NCBI GenBank assembly: GCA_948528155.1
Contig: CAOSZT010000107.1
Coordinates: 1 to 7,465 of the forward strand
Direction of reading: 5' to 3'
Length of the DNA stretch: 7,465 nucleotides
DNA from: an uncultured Clostridia bacterium
GTDB lineage: Bacteria; Bacillota; Clostridia; TANB77; CAG-508
The notes under the pieces were generated by a model, which saw nothing but the letters and a program-made list of their open reading frames with translations, was not told the origin of the DNA and made no database searches. The position numbers and the translations under genes are program-made. Below, piece by piece: positions 1 to 5,649 of the stretch (position 1 is its first letter; every line of letters starts with the position of its first letter).

Positions 1-71
1 TAAATTGGTAATTTTTATTTTCCCTTTTTTGGTAATTTTGGTATTGACTTTTATACACCTAACTGGCGCAC
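1..71 (-). mobile_element. 5' end of a group II intron inserted in tnpV (continues off the left edge)
   Basis: On the minus strand, immediately after tnpV codon 100, the sequence reads GTGCGCCAGTTAGG, then TGTATAAAAGTCAA. Group II introns start with GTGYG, and the group IIA type (such as Lactococcus Ll.LtrB) starts GTGCGCCCAGATAGGG, followed shortly by AAGTCAA. The match covers the 5' splice-site consensus and the start of domain I, and it starts exactly where similarity to TnpV stops. The intron lies in the same sense as tnpV, so splicing could restore the reading frame. Only about 71 bases are visible. Domains II-VI, any intron-encoded reverse transcriptase and the 3' splice site lie outside the window. 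The call rests on remembered consensus sequence. A chance match to a truncation point is the main alternative. Confidence 0.68.
5..39. repeat. Pair of 11-bp direct repeats inside the putative intron
   Basis: TTGGTAATTTT occurs at 5-15 and again at 29-39, a 24-base period, and a partial third copy (TTTTGGTAT) starts at 36. If the intron call is right, these lie in domain I and may be part of its AT-rich stems. If it is wrong, they could be simple AT-rich repeats downstream of tnpV. No function can be assigned. Confidence 0.4.
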
Positions 72-371
72 ATTCATAAGTCCTACCCATTTTAATTGAT
101 TTTTCTGCTTTAATTCTTCAGTTACATTTTCTTTTTCCATAAGTTGTTTTATTATAATGTCATATCTTTTTTGTGCTTCTTTATCTATCTGTTCTAAATG
201 TTCTTGCAGTTTATTATTCATAAATAATATTGTGTATTCTGCTTTCTTATATTGTTTCAAATATTTAAGTCTTAATCTTCCATACTTTCCAATAGAAGTA
301 TTTTTCATTTTGTTTTCTAATACTAAATTAGGTATATAATAATCTCCAACTTTTGAATATGTTATTTCCAT
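51..371 (-). CDS. tnpV: TnpV-family transposon-encoded protein, 3' end interrupted
   Basis: The open frame encodes 106 aa. It has the hallmarks of TnpV, a small protein of unknown biochemical role carried by clostridial transposons and integrative elements: the N-terminal MEITYSKVGDYYIPNL, the IGKYGRLRLKYLK segment (27-39), a charged helical middle with EHLEQIDKEAQ (57-67), and the C-terminal NQLKWVGLMN (91-100). Family members, from memory, run on for some 15-20 residues after this motif (NNIRxxAEEIV-like). Here that tail is missing, and the last six residues (VRQLGV) come from what looks like a group II intron starting after codon 100, so the genuine exon is 72-371. The start is supported by a strong GAAAGGGG-type ribosome binding site just upstream. 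It is the last visible gene of the minus-strand block, 108 bases after parB. Unspliced, it is a truncated product; spliced, it could be complete. Confidence 0.8.
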   Translation of the reverse strand: MEITYSKVGDYYIPNLVLENKMKNTSIGKYGRLRLKYLKQYKKAEYTILFMNNKLQEHLEQIDKEAQKRYDIIIKQLMEKENVTEELKQKNQLKWVGLMNVRQLGV

Positions 372-428
372 GTTAATCCCCTTTCTATAAAATATTTATA
401 CTTATTTTACTTATCATTTTTAAATCCT

Positions 429-472
429 TCAAAGATGTAACTATGCTAGTTTTTACAAATTTACACCTTTGA
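429..472 (-). terminator. Hairpin between the parB-like gene and tnpV
   Basis: Arms at 429-440 and 461-472 form a 12-bp stem in minus-strand RNA (UCAAAGGUGUAA with UUACAUCUUUGA, one G-U pair) around a 20-base loop. It starts 8 bases past the parB-like stop codon. No proper U-run follows, so it is a weak terminator at best. It may instead be an attenuator or an RNA-stability element that lowers tnpV expression relative to upstream genes. Confidence 0.35.
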
Positions 473-479
473 CTTCTAA

Positions 480-1415
480 CTATCTTAATAAATTTTTTCT
501 TTGTTTTACTCTTTGATTATGTTCTTTTACACACATTAAAATAAAATCTTCAATTTGACTTTGTGTCACAATATTTTTAGGAAGTATATCTTCTAATTTG
601 CTCATATTCATTTTAAATTTTTCTATTTGGTTTGCTTTTTCTTCTCCCATTATCTCATCTATTTTTTCGTTCGTTAATATCATTTCTGAGCTCATTTTTT
701 TCATACTAATTGCTTGTGCTAGTGTAGGAGTTGCATCATATTTTTCCATTATATCAAATAATTTCTGTTGATCATTTTCTTTCAAATAAGAAATTTCTAC
801 TGCTGGTCTAAATGCAATTTTCTTTTCATCTACCATATTTAATATATCTGGTATTAATTTAGTTAATCTTATGTATCTTCTTACCTGTTCTCTGCTTTCG
901 TTATTTTCTTCTGCAATAATTTCTCTACTTGTTTTATTCTGTATATACTTATGCTCCACTGGTGCTAAAGTTAAATCTGTTCGTTTTCCTTGTTTATTCA
1001 TAGCTTCCATTTTCATTTTATAAGCAAATGCCTTTTCACTTGGTAATATTTCTTCTCTTTGCAAATTACTATCTACCATCAAAATTATCGCCTCCTCATC
1101 ACTTAAATCTCGTACTATACAAGGTATTCCATCTAATCTAGCCAGTTCTGTTGCTCTTTTTCTTCTATGTCCTGAAACTATTTCATAATTACCTTCTTTT
1201 GTTTCTCTTACTATTATTGGATTTAATATTCCATTTTCTTTTATACTTTCCACAAGCTTGTCCATTTCTGTATCATCTTTTACTTTAAATGGATGATCCT
1301 TAAAATTTATTATTTTATTTATATCAACTTTTTGTACTCTTCCTATATAATCACCATGTGTTCTTTCAAAAAAATCATCTATTGTAGGAAGATTATATCT
1401 TTCTTTATTACTCAT
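480..1415 (-). CDS. ParB/RepB/Spo0J-family partition-type protein
   Basis: This 311-aa protein has the order of a ParB: an N-terminal ParB/sulfiredoxin-like domain (about 25-120) with the nucleotide-binding box SGHRRKRA (81-88) and the following NLQRE (117-121), then a central helix-turn-helix (about 161-183, TSREIIAEENNESREQVRRY) for site-specific DNA binding, then a helical C-terminal part (about 245-311) likely for dimerization. ParB proteins bind parS-like sites, spread along DNA as CTP-dependent clamps and work with a ParA ATPase. No ParA is present next to it here. Solitary ParB-like proteins of this kind are common on clostridial integrative elements, where they may act in partition, regulation or maintenance. 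The start has AAAGGTGG at good spacing. It lies 57 bases downstream of the replication-type gene and is probably cotranscribed with it. ParB family is secure; the biological role is inferred. Confidence 0.9.
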   Translation of the reverse strand: MSNKERYNLPTIDDFFERTHGDYIGRVQKVDINKIINFKDHPFKVKDDTEMDKLVESIKENGILNPIIVRETKEGNYEIVSGHRRKRATELARLDGIPCIVRDLSDEEAIILMVDSNLQREEILPSEKAFAYKMKMEAMNKQGKRTDLTLAPVEHKYIQNKTSREIIAEENNESREQVRRYIRLTKLIPDILNMVDEKKIAFRPAVEISYLKENDQQKLFDIMEKYDATPTLAQAISMKKMSSEMILTNEKIDEIMGEEKANQIEKFKMNMSKLEDILPKNIVTQSQIEDFILMCVKEHNQRVKQRKNLLR

Positions 1416-1430
1416 AATAATTCCACCTTT

Positions 1431-1469
1431 CTAATTTTCATAAAAACTATTCCAAAATTCTTCTGACAT
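1431..1469 (-). other. 12-codon reading frame or displaced C-terminus of the upstream replication protein
   Basis: Between the replication gene and parB, an ATG opens the peptide MSEEFWNSFYEN. It lies in the same frame as the upstream gene, separated only by its TAA (1473-1475) and one Asn codon. There is no clear ribosome binding site of its own. Because replication proteins of this sort often end, from memory, in a short acidic-aromatic tail after a FEQR-like motif, it may be the original C-terminus cut off by a nonsense change. The alternative is a short translated leader coupling to parB. Confidence 0.35.
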
Positions 1470-1472
1470 ATT

Positions 1473-2129
1473 TTAATAATTTCTTTGTTCAAAATTTGCT
1501 TTTCTAACTTTATTTTCTTTGCCTTTGCGTTTTTCTCGTTCTTCAACTCTATCTATTACCCATCTTTTAATTGTGTCATAATCACTAGCATAATCCACGC
1601 CTTTCGATTTTTTATATAATGATAATTCTTCCATACATTTATCTGTTTTAACTTGTCCATATTTTTCAATTAAGTCCTCATATTCATAAGCATATAAAAA
1701 CACCTTATCTTGATATTCAATCTTTGATAAAGTGTGTGTCTTTATATTATTATTTATTATATTATTCTCTTTCGATTTTTGAAGAATACCCTCTTTTTTA
1801 TTTATAGTATAAGGGTATTCTTCATAAAAATTATAGGGTATATCATTTATATAAATTCTTCTTTGGATAATTTCTTGCTTATCATTTCTAATAAGTTCTA
1901 CTTGAATAAAATTCTTTCTTCGTAAATCTGTTATCCAACCAGAAACTGTATTTGCTCCAACATTCAATTTTTCTGCTAAATATTTATTAGATGCAAAACA
2001 ATATCCCTCTTTATTACTAAGTGATGTTATAACTGCATATAAAATCTTTTGATTTGACTTTAAATTTTTATTATATAGAATGGTTGATGGTATGATAGAA
2101 TAGTATCCAATATTTTGTTTTTCTTCCAC
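1473..2129 (-). CDS. Winged-helix replication initiator / replisome organizer-like protein
   Basis: This 218-aa protein has an N-terminal winged helix of the HTH_36 kind seen in plasmid and phage replication proteins: YYSIIPSTILYNKNLKSNQK (9-28), then KILYAVITSL, then the DNA-binding helices SNKYLAEKLNVGANTVSGWI (47-66), and a wing with RRKNFIQVEL and RRIYI. A low-complexity Asn/Lys linker (about 110-132) joins it to a C-terminal helical part (about 140-198). The YASDYDTIKRWVIDRVEE stretch (180-197) resembles the DnaD-like tail (YxSHYxTIxxW) of replisome organizers, which bind origin DNA and help load helicase. It uses a GTG start backed by GGAAGGAG five bases upstream. It is the first gene of the minus-strand block with parB and tnpV. 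Its frame stays meaningful past its stop, so it may be slightly truncated. A transcriptional regulator role cannot be excluded. Confidence 0.7.
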   Translation of the reverse strand: MEEKQNIGYYSIIPSTILYNKNLKSNQKILYAVITSLSNKEGYCFASNKYLAEKLNVGANTVSGWITDLRRKNFIQVELIRNDKQEIIQRRIYINDIPYNFYEEYPYTINKKEGILQKSKENNIINNNIKTHTLSKIEYQDKVFLYAYEYEDLIEKYGQVKTDKCMEELSLYKKSKGVDYASDYDTIKRWVIDRVEEREKRKGKENKVRKANFEQRNY

Positions 2130-2134
2130 TTTTA

Positions 2135-2142
2135 CTCCTTCC
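2135..2142 (-). promoter_or_regulatory. Ribosome binding site for the GTG start
   Basis: GGAAGGAG on the minus strand ends five bases before the GTG at 2129. It decides this start over internal ATG codons and fits the conserved N-terminus of the winged-helix protein. Confidence 0.7.
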
Positions 2143-2160
2143 TATGTAGTATAGAGAAGA

Positions 2161-2194
2161 AAAACAAGTTAATCTTTTTCAATCAACTTGTTTT
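2161..2194 (-). terminator. Rho-independent terminator or leader hairpin
   Basis: A perfect 10-bp inverted repeat (AAAACAAGTT at 2161-2170, AACTTGTTTT at 2185-2194) surrounds a 14-base loop. In minus-strand RNA it ends in UUUUU, then CUUC. It sits 12 bases past the stop of the startless frame at 2207-2503 and about 30 bases upstream of the GTG of the replication-type gene. It may end transcription coming from the M15 region or act as an attenuator in the replication gene's leader. Confidence 0.6.
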
Positions 2195-2206
2195 AAGCTT
2201 GTCCTT

Positions 2207-2503
2207 TTAATAAATTAGCTTTGTTTTTCTTTTATTTAAAATTTTAAGATATTCGTTCTTACTAATTTTATTCTCTTTTAGTAATTTATTATAAAGTTTC
2301 ATATCATCAATAAATTTTTGTATATCATCTAAGTATTTCTGTTCATTGTTATTTGCTTTTGCTCTATTCCATTTAATTCGATATGCTGTTTTATATTCTT
2401 TAAATTTTTCTAAATATTCGTTTCTTTTACTTATCTTCTGAAAATAGTTTGCTGTAAGCTTTTCTTCAATTATTAAATTGTTTTGAAAACCTATGCTGCT
2501 GGT
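2207..2503 (-). pseudogene. Open frame of 98 codons with no start: likely gene fragment
   Basis: The minus strand is open from just after a TGA (2504-2506) to a TAA at 2207-2209. It encodes a lysine- and asparagine-rich, helical peptide, including YFQKISKRNEYLEKFKEYKT (20-39) and a later stretch IQKFIDDMKLYNKLLKENK (61-79). There is no ATG, GTG or TTG until Met68 and no ribosome binding site near the left part, so it cannot be translated independently as it stands. It overlaps the end of the truncated M15 gene in another frame. Composition and periodicity look protein-coding rather than random: charged heptad-like spacing and no stops over 297 bases of very AT-rich DNA. It is most simply the 3' end of a gene whose 5' part was lost in the rearrangement that cut off the lysin. 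The family is not recognised. Confidence 0.5.
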
Positions 2504-2868
2504 TCAACATAAGCCCATACTCCTGAATTGACAGCACTATTATATAGCCTATTTCTTTGTGTATTACTTAATGTTTGCCCAACATCAAATGACACTCCTG
2601 CATAGTGTTGACTTTGATTTCCATGTCCTCCTTCATAAGGTCTTTTAAATGCAAATCCTACTGGTATTGGTGCACCAAAAATATATCTTTGACTATTCCA
2701 ACTTTGCATTGTTCTTTTAGTGGTCCATAATATATTACTTTTACTTGATCCTCTAAATTCGCGTACTTTTAATGTACCATTTGTATTATATGGCATTGGT
2801 TCTGCTTCACCTCTATAATATGTTTCCATTCTATCAGAATCATTATTAAATACTATTATTTTTGCCAT
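2491..2868 (-). pseudogene. Truncated M15A-type peptidase (phage-lysin-like) domain
   Basis: This 125-aa product resembles the N-terminal part of D-Ala-D-Ala carboxypeptidase-like M15 lysins found in clostridial phages and elements. Supporting segments are MPYNTNGTLKVREFRGSSKS (25-44), RYIFGAPIPVGFAFKRPYEG (61-80) and the zinc-binding SQHYAGVSFD (86-95), with His88 and Asp95 as ligands. The family normally has a third ligand in a WVHFD-like motif shortly after the YVEPA segment. Here the frame ends at YVEPAA-TAG, and no such motif appears in any frame downstream. Without it the enzyme should lack a complete zinc site. No signal peptide is visible, as expected for an endolysin. The start is strong (GAGGAGG about 10 bases upstream), so a protein is probably still made. 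It is most likely a decaying remnant; a non-enzymatic binding role is possible. Confidence 0.7.
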
Positions 2869-2900
2869 AATAAAAAATCCTCCTCTTTTTTGCTTTTTAT

Positions 2901-2929
2901 ATTATATGTAATATTTTTATGTTTGTGTA
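2901..2929 (-). promoter_or_regulatory. Candidate promoter for the M15-like gene
   Basis: On the minus strand, TACACA (2924-2929) and TATAAT (2901-2906) are separated by 17 bases, placed about 35 bases upstream of the start. The -10 is perfect and the -35 matches 4 of 6. AT-rich background makes chance matches common. Confidence 0.4.
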
Positions 2930-2953
2930 TTTATATATTGTGTAAGTAGAAAC

Positions 2954-2982
2954 TTGCTTTTTTTCTTTTTAGGATATATAAT
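2954..2982 (+). promoter_or_regulatory. Candidate promoter for the two-gene plus-strand cassette
   Basis: TTGCTT (2954-2959) and a perfect TATAAT (2977-2982) lie 17 bases apart. They sit about 20 bases upstream of the ATG at 3004, which has AAAGGAG at normal spacing. The 135-base region 2869-3003 is therefore a divergent promoter region with the M15-like gene. No clear operator palindrome was seen. Confidence 0.5.
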
Positions 2983-3003
2983 AAGTTAAAAAAGGAGATA
3001 ATT

Positions 3004-3339
3004 ATGAATATTGTACAAAATTCGTGTTTAGAAATTAAAGAAAATAAACTAAGTTATGATAAATCATTTATAAAAATAAGCAATATTTCTCAAGCATTTG
3101 TTAAAGAAGAAGAAAAAATTACTTATTCCATTTTTGCTTTTTTATGTGCTATTATTGGATTTATATTATTTACAAAACCTAATACTTTTTGGGTTGGAAT
3201 AATTTTTTTAGCTTTTAGTATTTTACGTATTTTTCCCACATTTATAAAAAATGCTAATAAAAAGTATATCTTAGTATTAGTTATAAATTCAGGTGGAAGT
3301 GTTGGATTTCGTTGTAAAGATGAAAATTTTTTATTATAA
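3004..3339 (+). CDS. Small two-helix membrane protein, DUF6232-like, with an in-frame stop
   Basis: The 111-aa product starts with a short cytosolic beta-type segment (NSCLEIKENKLSYDKSFIKI, 6-25, then SNISQAFV), followed by two hydrophobic helices (about 41-56 and 62-78) joined by a short turn, then a strand-rich tail (YILVLVINSGGSVGFRC, 88-104). This order matches what I recall of DUF6232-type proteins, whose function is unknown. The frame ends at TAA (3337-3339), but the same frame continues open to 3456 with plausible sequence (ILELIKNKIS, then a CTITNSQIGD motif). The complete ancestral protein was probably 150 residues, with the stop perhaps arising from a CAA Gln codon. The start is well supported by AAAGGAG. 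It heads a probable operon with the 101-aa gene, and both carry the CTITNSQIGD motif. Family assignment is from memory. Confidence 0.6.
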   Translation: MNIVQNSCLEIKENKLSYDKSFIKISNISQAFVKEEEKITYSIFAFLCAIIGFILFTKPNTFWVGIIFLAFSILRIFPTFIKNANKKYILVLVINSGGSVGFRCKDENFLL

Positions 3340-3456
3340 ATTTTAGAATTAATAAAAAATAAAATTTCTGATACCTCTAATTATACTATTAATTTAGACG
3401 ATTGTACTATTACTAATAGTCAAATTGGTGATAAAAATGTAATGAATTCTAATTAA
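3340..3456 (+). pseudogene. In-frame continuation of the membrane protein gene after TAA
   Basis: After the TAA, the same frame reads 38 more codons to a second TAA (3454-3456). It gives a helix-like ILELIKNKISD, then NYTINLDDCTITNSQIGD and KNVMNSN. The last part closely repeats the start of the next gene, which argues that it was coding sequence. It would be expressed only by stop readthrough, by internal initiation (no candidate seen), or not at all. Confidence 0.6.
3401..3434 (+). repeat. 34-bp direct repeat, copy 1
   Basis: Identical to 3503-3536 except for one base (T at 3411 against C at 3513, a silent change in an Ile/Thr boundary codon). It encodes CTITNSQIGD in the frame that continues from the membrane protein gene. 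Copies are 102 bases apart start to start, an exact multiple of three, so both are read in the same phase. Confidence 0.85.
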
Positions 3457-3483
3457 TTTATATGTTTTTGAAAGGATAAGGAA

Positions 3484-3789
3484 ATGATAATAAATAATAA
3501 TAATTGTACTATCACTAATAGTCAAATTGGTGATAATAATACTATGACAAATACACTTGAAGAAGTAGATTGGAATAAATGGTATCTTTTTTGTCAAGAA
3601 TTAAAATCAATAATAAAAAGTACTGATGAAGAAAAAATGATAATAAAACTGGAAAAAGAAATTGAAAAACAAAATAAAAGTGGTTTGAAAAAATTAGTAA
3701 AAGACAATAAAAGCTTTTTTTCTGACATAATTAGTGGTTTTTTTTCTTCAATTTTTAGTGATTTGGTTAAAAATTTACTATTTTCATAA
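3484..3789 (+). CDS. 101-aa protein with N-terminal polar motif and hydrophobic amphipathic tail
   Basis: The protein opens with an Asn-rich beta-type motif, MIINNNNCTITNSQIGDNNT (1-20), nearly the same as the C-terminal extension of the preceding gene. Next comes a helical region, EEVDWNKWYLFCQELKSIIK (26-45), then a charged helix (48-75) rich in Lys and Glu. The end is a Phe/Ser/Ile-rich amphipathic or membrane-inserting stretch, SFFSDIISGFFSSIFSDL (77-94), followed by VKNLLFS. AAAGGA at 3471-3476 supports the start. It lies 27 bases after the extended frame of the membrane protein gene and ends about 50 bases before a strong terminator, so the two form a compact operon. The shared motif suggests that the two products bind each other or a common partner, and the tail suggests membrane contact or a pore-like effector. 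These roles are inferred; the family is not recognised with certainty. Confidence 0.65.
   Translation: MIINNNNCTITNSQIGDNNTMTNTLEEVDWNKWYLFCQELKSIIKSTDEEKMIIKLEKEIEKQNKSGLKKLVKDNKSFFSDIISGFFSSIFSDLVKNLLFS
3503..3536 (+). repeat. 34-bp direct repeat, copy 2
   Basis: Second copy of the 3401-3434 repeat, one mismatch. It encodes CTITNSQIGD at residues 8-17 of the 101-aa protein. Flanking bases are less similar but still encode related residues (DDC against NNC, DKNVM against DNNTM), which points to duplicated or co-selected protein segments rather than a recent mechanical DNA repeat alone. Confidence 0.85.
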
Positions 3790-3837
3790 ATTATGTTTTA
3801 TTTTTCTTTTTTATATTTTGTTAGTATTTTGATAGAA

Positions 3838-3882
3838 AAAAATCTTTCTTATATTTTAATCTATAATATAAGAAAGATTTTT
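3838..3882. terminator. Bidirectional rho-independent terminator
   Basis: A perfect 18-bp inverted repeat (AAAAATCTTTCTTATATT at 3838-3855 and its complement at 3865-3882) encloses a 9-base loop. Runs of T follow on both strands, seven on the minus side. It lies between the convergent 101-aa gene and the ABC transporter operon and should serve both. Confidence 0.9.
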
Positions 3883-3891
3883 ATATTATTT

Positions 3892-5640
3892 CTAAACTAC
3901 TAAATTTGTATAATAAGCATTATATAATTTACTATAGTATCCCTCTTTATTTTCCAATAACTCACTATGTGTTCCTTGTTCTATAATCTCACCATTACTA
4001 AGTACAATAATTTTATCAACATTAATAATAGTAGATAATCTATGTGCTATAAAAATTGATGTTTTTTCTTTAGAAATTTTATCAATAGAATGTTGAATAA
4101 GTTCTTCTGTCTTTGTGTCAATATTAGCAGTTGCCTCATCTAAAATAAAAATTGATGGATTATGTGCAAATATTCTTGCAAAAGCAAGTAATTGCTTTTG
4201 ACCTGCTGAAAAAGAGCTTCCTCTTTCATTTGCAATTTCTTCAATTCCATTTGGTAAACTTTCTATAAATTCATTTGCTGATGCTAATTGTATTGTTTCC
4301 ATAATTGCTTCATCTGACAGATTTTCATTTAACTCAATATTTTCTTTAATACTTTTTGCAAATATAAATGGATCTTGTAAAATTATTCCTATCTGTTTTC
4401 TAAGATAATGTAAATTAATGTCTTTTATATTTATTCCATCTAATAATATTTCTCCTTTTTGAATTTCATAAAAACGATTAATCAAATTTATAATTGTTGT
4501 TTTTCCTGATCCTGTTCTCCCTACAATTGCGATACTTTGACCTTGTTCAATTGTAAAACTAATATTTTTTAAAATCCAATTTTCTCCTTCATATGCAAAC
4601 CATACATTTTTAAATTCAATTTTTCCTTTTATTTCTTTTGGCTCAATTCCTTTTTCAAAATTTTCTAAAAATTCCTTATGTTCTAAAATATCATATATTT
4701 TATTTATAGATACTGTTGCTTCTTGTATTGTTTCAAAATTTTCTACAAGTCTTTGAATTGGCTCAAATATCTGTTTTAGATATGTAATAAATATATATAT
4801 AATACCAACATCTAAATTAATGTTAAAAAAGTGATTTATACAAGTCCATATAATTAATGATACTCCTATGTTTTCAAATATTATCATAAATGCTATTAAA
4901 AATCCTTCTGTAAATGATGTTGGAACTCTTGATTTATAAAAATTTTCACATAGTTGTATACATTCTTTTTCTTTTTCATATTGCCTATTAAATATTTTTA
5001 TTAATTTTACTCCATATATTGATTCAGCTAAAAATATATTTAATTTTGTTTTTGCTTTTTTTGAATATTCTTGTACTTTTTTTGTAACTTTTGTTATTAT
5101 TAATGATGTTAATATAACAAATGGTATTAGTAAGAAACATATAAGTGCTAATTTATAATTTAGTGATAACATCATTATAGCTAATGCAATAATCATTATA
5201 ATATCTTGAATAAATGTTGTTATAACATCTTTAAAAAATGTTGTTATATCTTCAACATCACTTGTAATCCTTACAAATAGTGTTCCTGAAGGTGTTCTGT
5301 CATGAAATGGAATATATGCATGTTGTATATATCTGTATAATTTATTCCTTATTGAATATATAGCATTTTCACCAATCATACTTGCTGTTGTACTTACAAT
5401 AAAATCTAAAATATTTCCAATTAATACAAGTGTAATATATATTCCTCCTATAATTCCAACTGTAATTAATCCTTTTTGCCATATTCCTACACTTAAAAAA
5501 CTGTCTATTACTAGTTTTATTAAATATGGTTTTATTATTTCTCCTATATTTATAATAATTGATAATATAGATATTATTACTATTGCTTTCTTTTGTGGTT
5601 TTAGCATTTTATATATTCTACTTAATGTCTTATTTTTCAT
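3892..5640 (-). CDS. ABC exporter half-transporter with consensus catalytic residues (second subunit of heterodimer)
   Basis: The ATG at 5640 gives 582 aa and is preferred over a TTG 12 codons upstream because GAAAGG lies nine bases before it. Six membrane helices fill the first 300 residues, a type I ABC exporter fold. The nucleotide-binding domain follows: Walker A GRTGSGKTT (374-382), Q-loop QDPF (from 422), a variant signature FSAGQ (477-481) instead of LSGGQ, Walker B IFILDEA with the catalytic Glu502, and switch His533 in IAHRLS. Its own Walker and His residues are intact while its signature is degenerate. Paired with the upstream subunit's LSGGQ, it makes the active ATP site. It is 78 bases downstream of the partner gene, so both form one operon. 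Heterodimers of this type (LmrCD, BmrCD, TM287/288) export drugs, peptides or lipids. The substrate here is unknown. Confidence 0.93.
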   Translation of the reverse strand: MKNKTLSRIYKMLKPQKKAIVIISILSIIINIGEIIKPYLIKLVIDSFLSVGIWQKGLITVGIIGGIYITLVLIGNILDFIVSTTASMIGENAIYSIRNKLYRYIQHAYIPFHDRTPSGTLFVRITSDVEDITTFFKDVITTFIQDIIMIIALAIMMLSLNYKLALICFLLIPFVILTSLIITKVTKKVQEYSKKAKTKLNIFLAESIYGVKLIKIFNRQYEKEKECIQLCENFYKSRVPTSFTEGFLIAFMIIFENIGVSLIIWTCINHFFNINLDVGIIYIFITYLKQIFEPIQRLVENFETIQEATVSINKIYDILEHKEFLENFEKGIEPKEIKGKIEFKNVWFAYEGENWILKNISFTIEQGQSIAIVGRTGSGKTTIINLINRFYEIQKGEILLDGINIKDINLHYLRKQIGIILQDPFIFAKSIKENIELNENLSDEAIMETIQLASANEFIESLPNGIEEIANERGSSFSAGQKQLLAFARIFAHNPSIFILDEATANIDTKTEELIQHSIDKISKEKTSIFIAHRLSTIINVDKIIVLSNGEIIEQGTHSELLENKEGYYSKLYNAYYTNLVV

Positions 5641-5649
5641 TTGTTTTTT

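Noticed and set aside
157..339. Plus-strand open frame opposite tnpV
   Set aside because: Antisense of a recognised TnpV sequence, with no promoter or ribosome binding site.
1734..1925. Plus-strand open frame opposite the replication-type gene
   Set aside because: Low-complexity Ile/Tyr/Phe translation produced by the AT-rich linker of the minus-strand gene.
2942..2964. Short hairpin followed by a T-run on the plus strand
   Set aside because: The stem is only 6 bp with one G-U pair, it overlaps the candidate -35 of the cassette promoter, and no plus-strand gene lies upstream to terminate.
3401..3536. Possible CRISPR array
   Set aside because: Only two copies, both in coding frame and encoding the same peptide; no regular spacers and no third repeat.
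3394..3597. Minus-strand 67-codon open frame
   Set aside because: It is the antisense of the repeat-bearing region. Its own repeated NLTIS-type segments are just the complement of the 34-bp repeats, and it lacks a convincing ribosome binding site.
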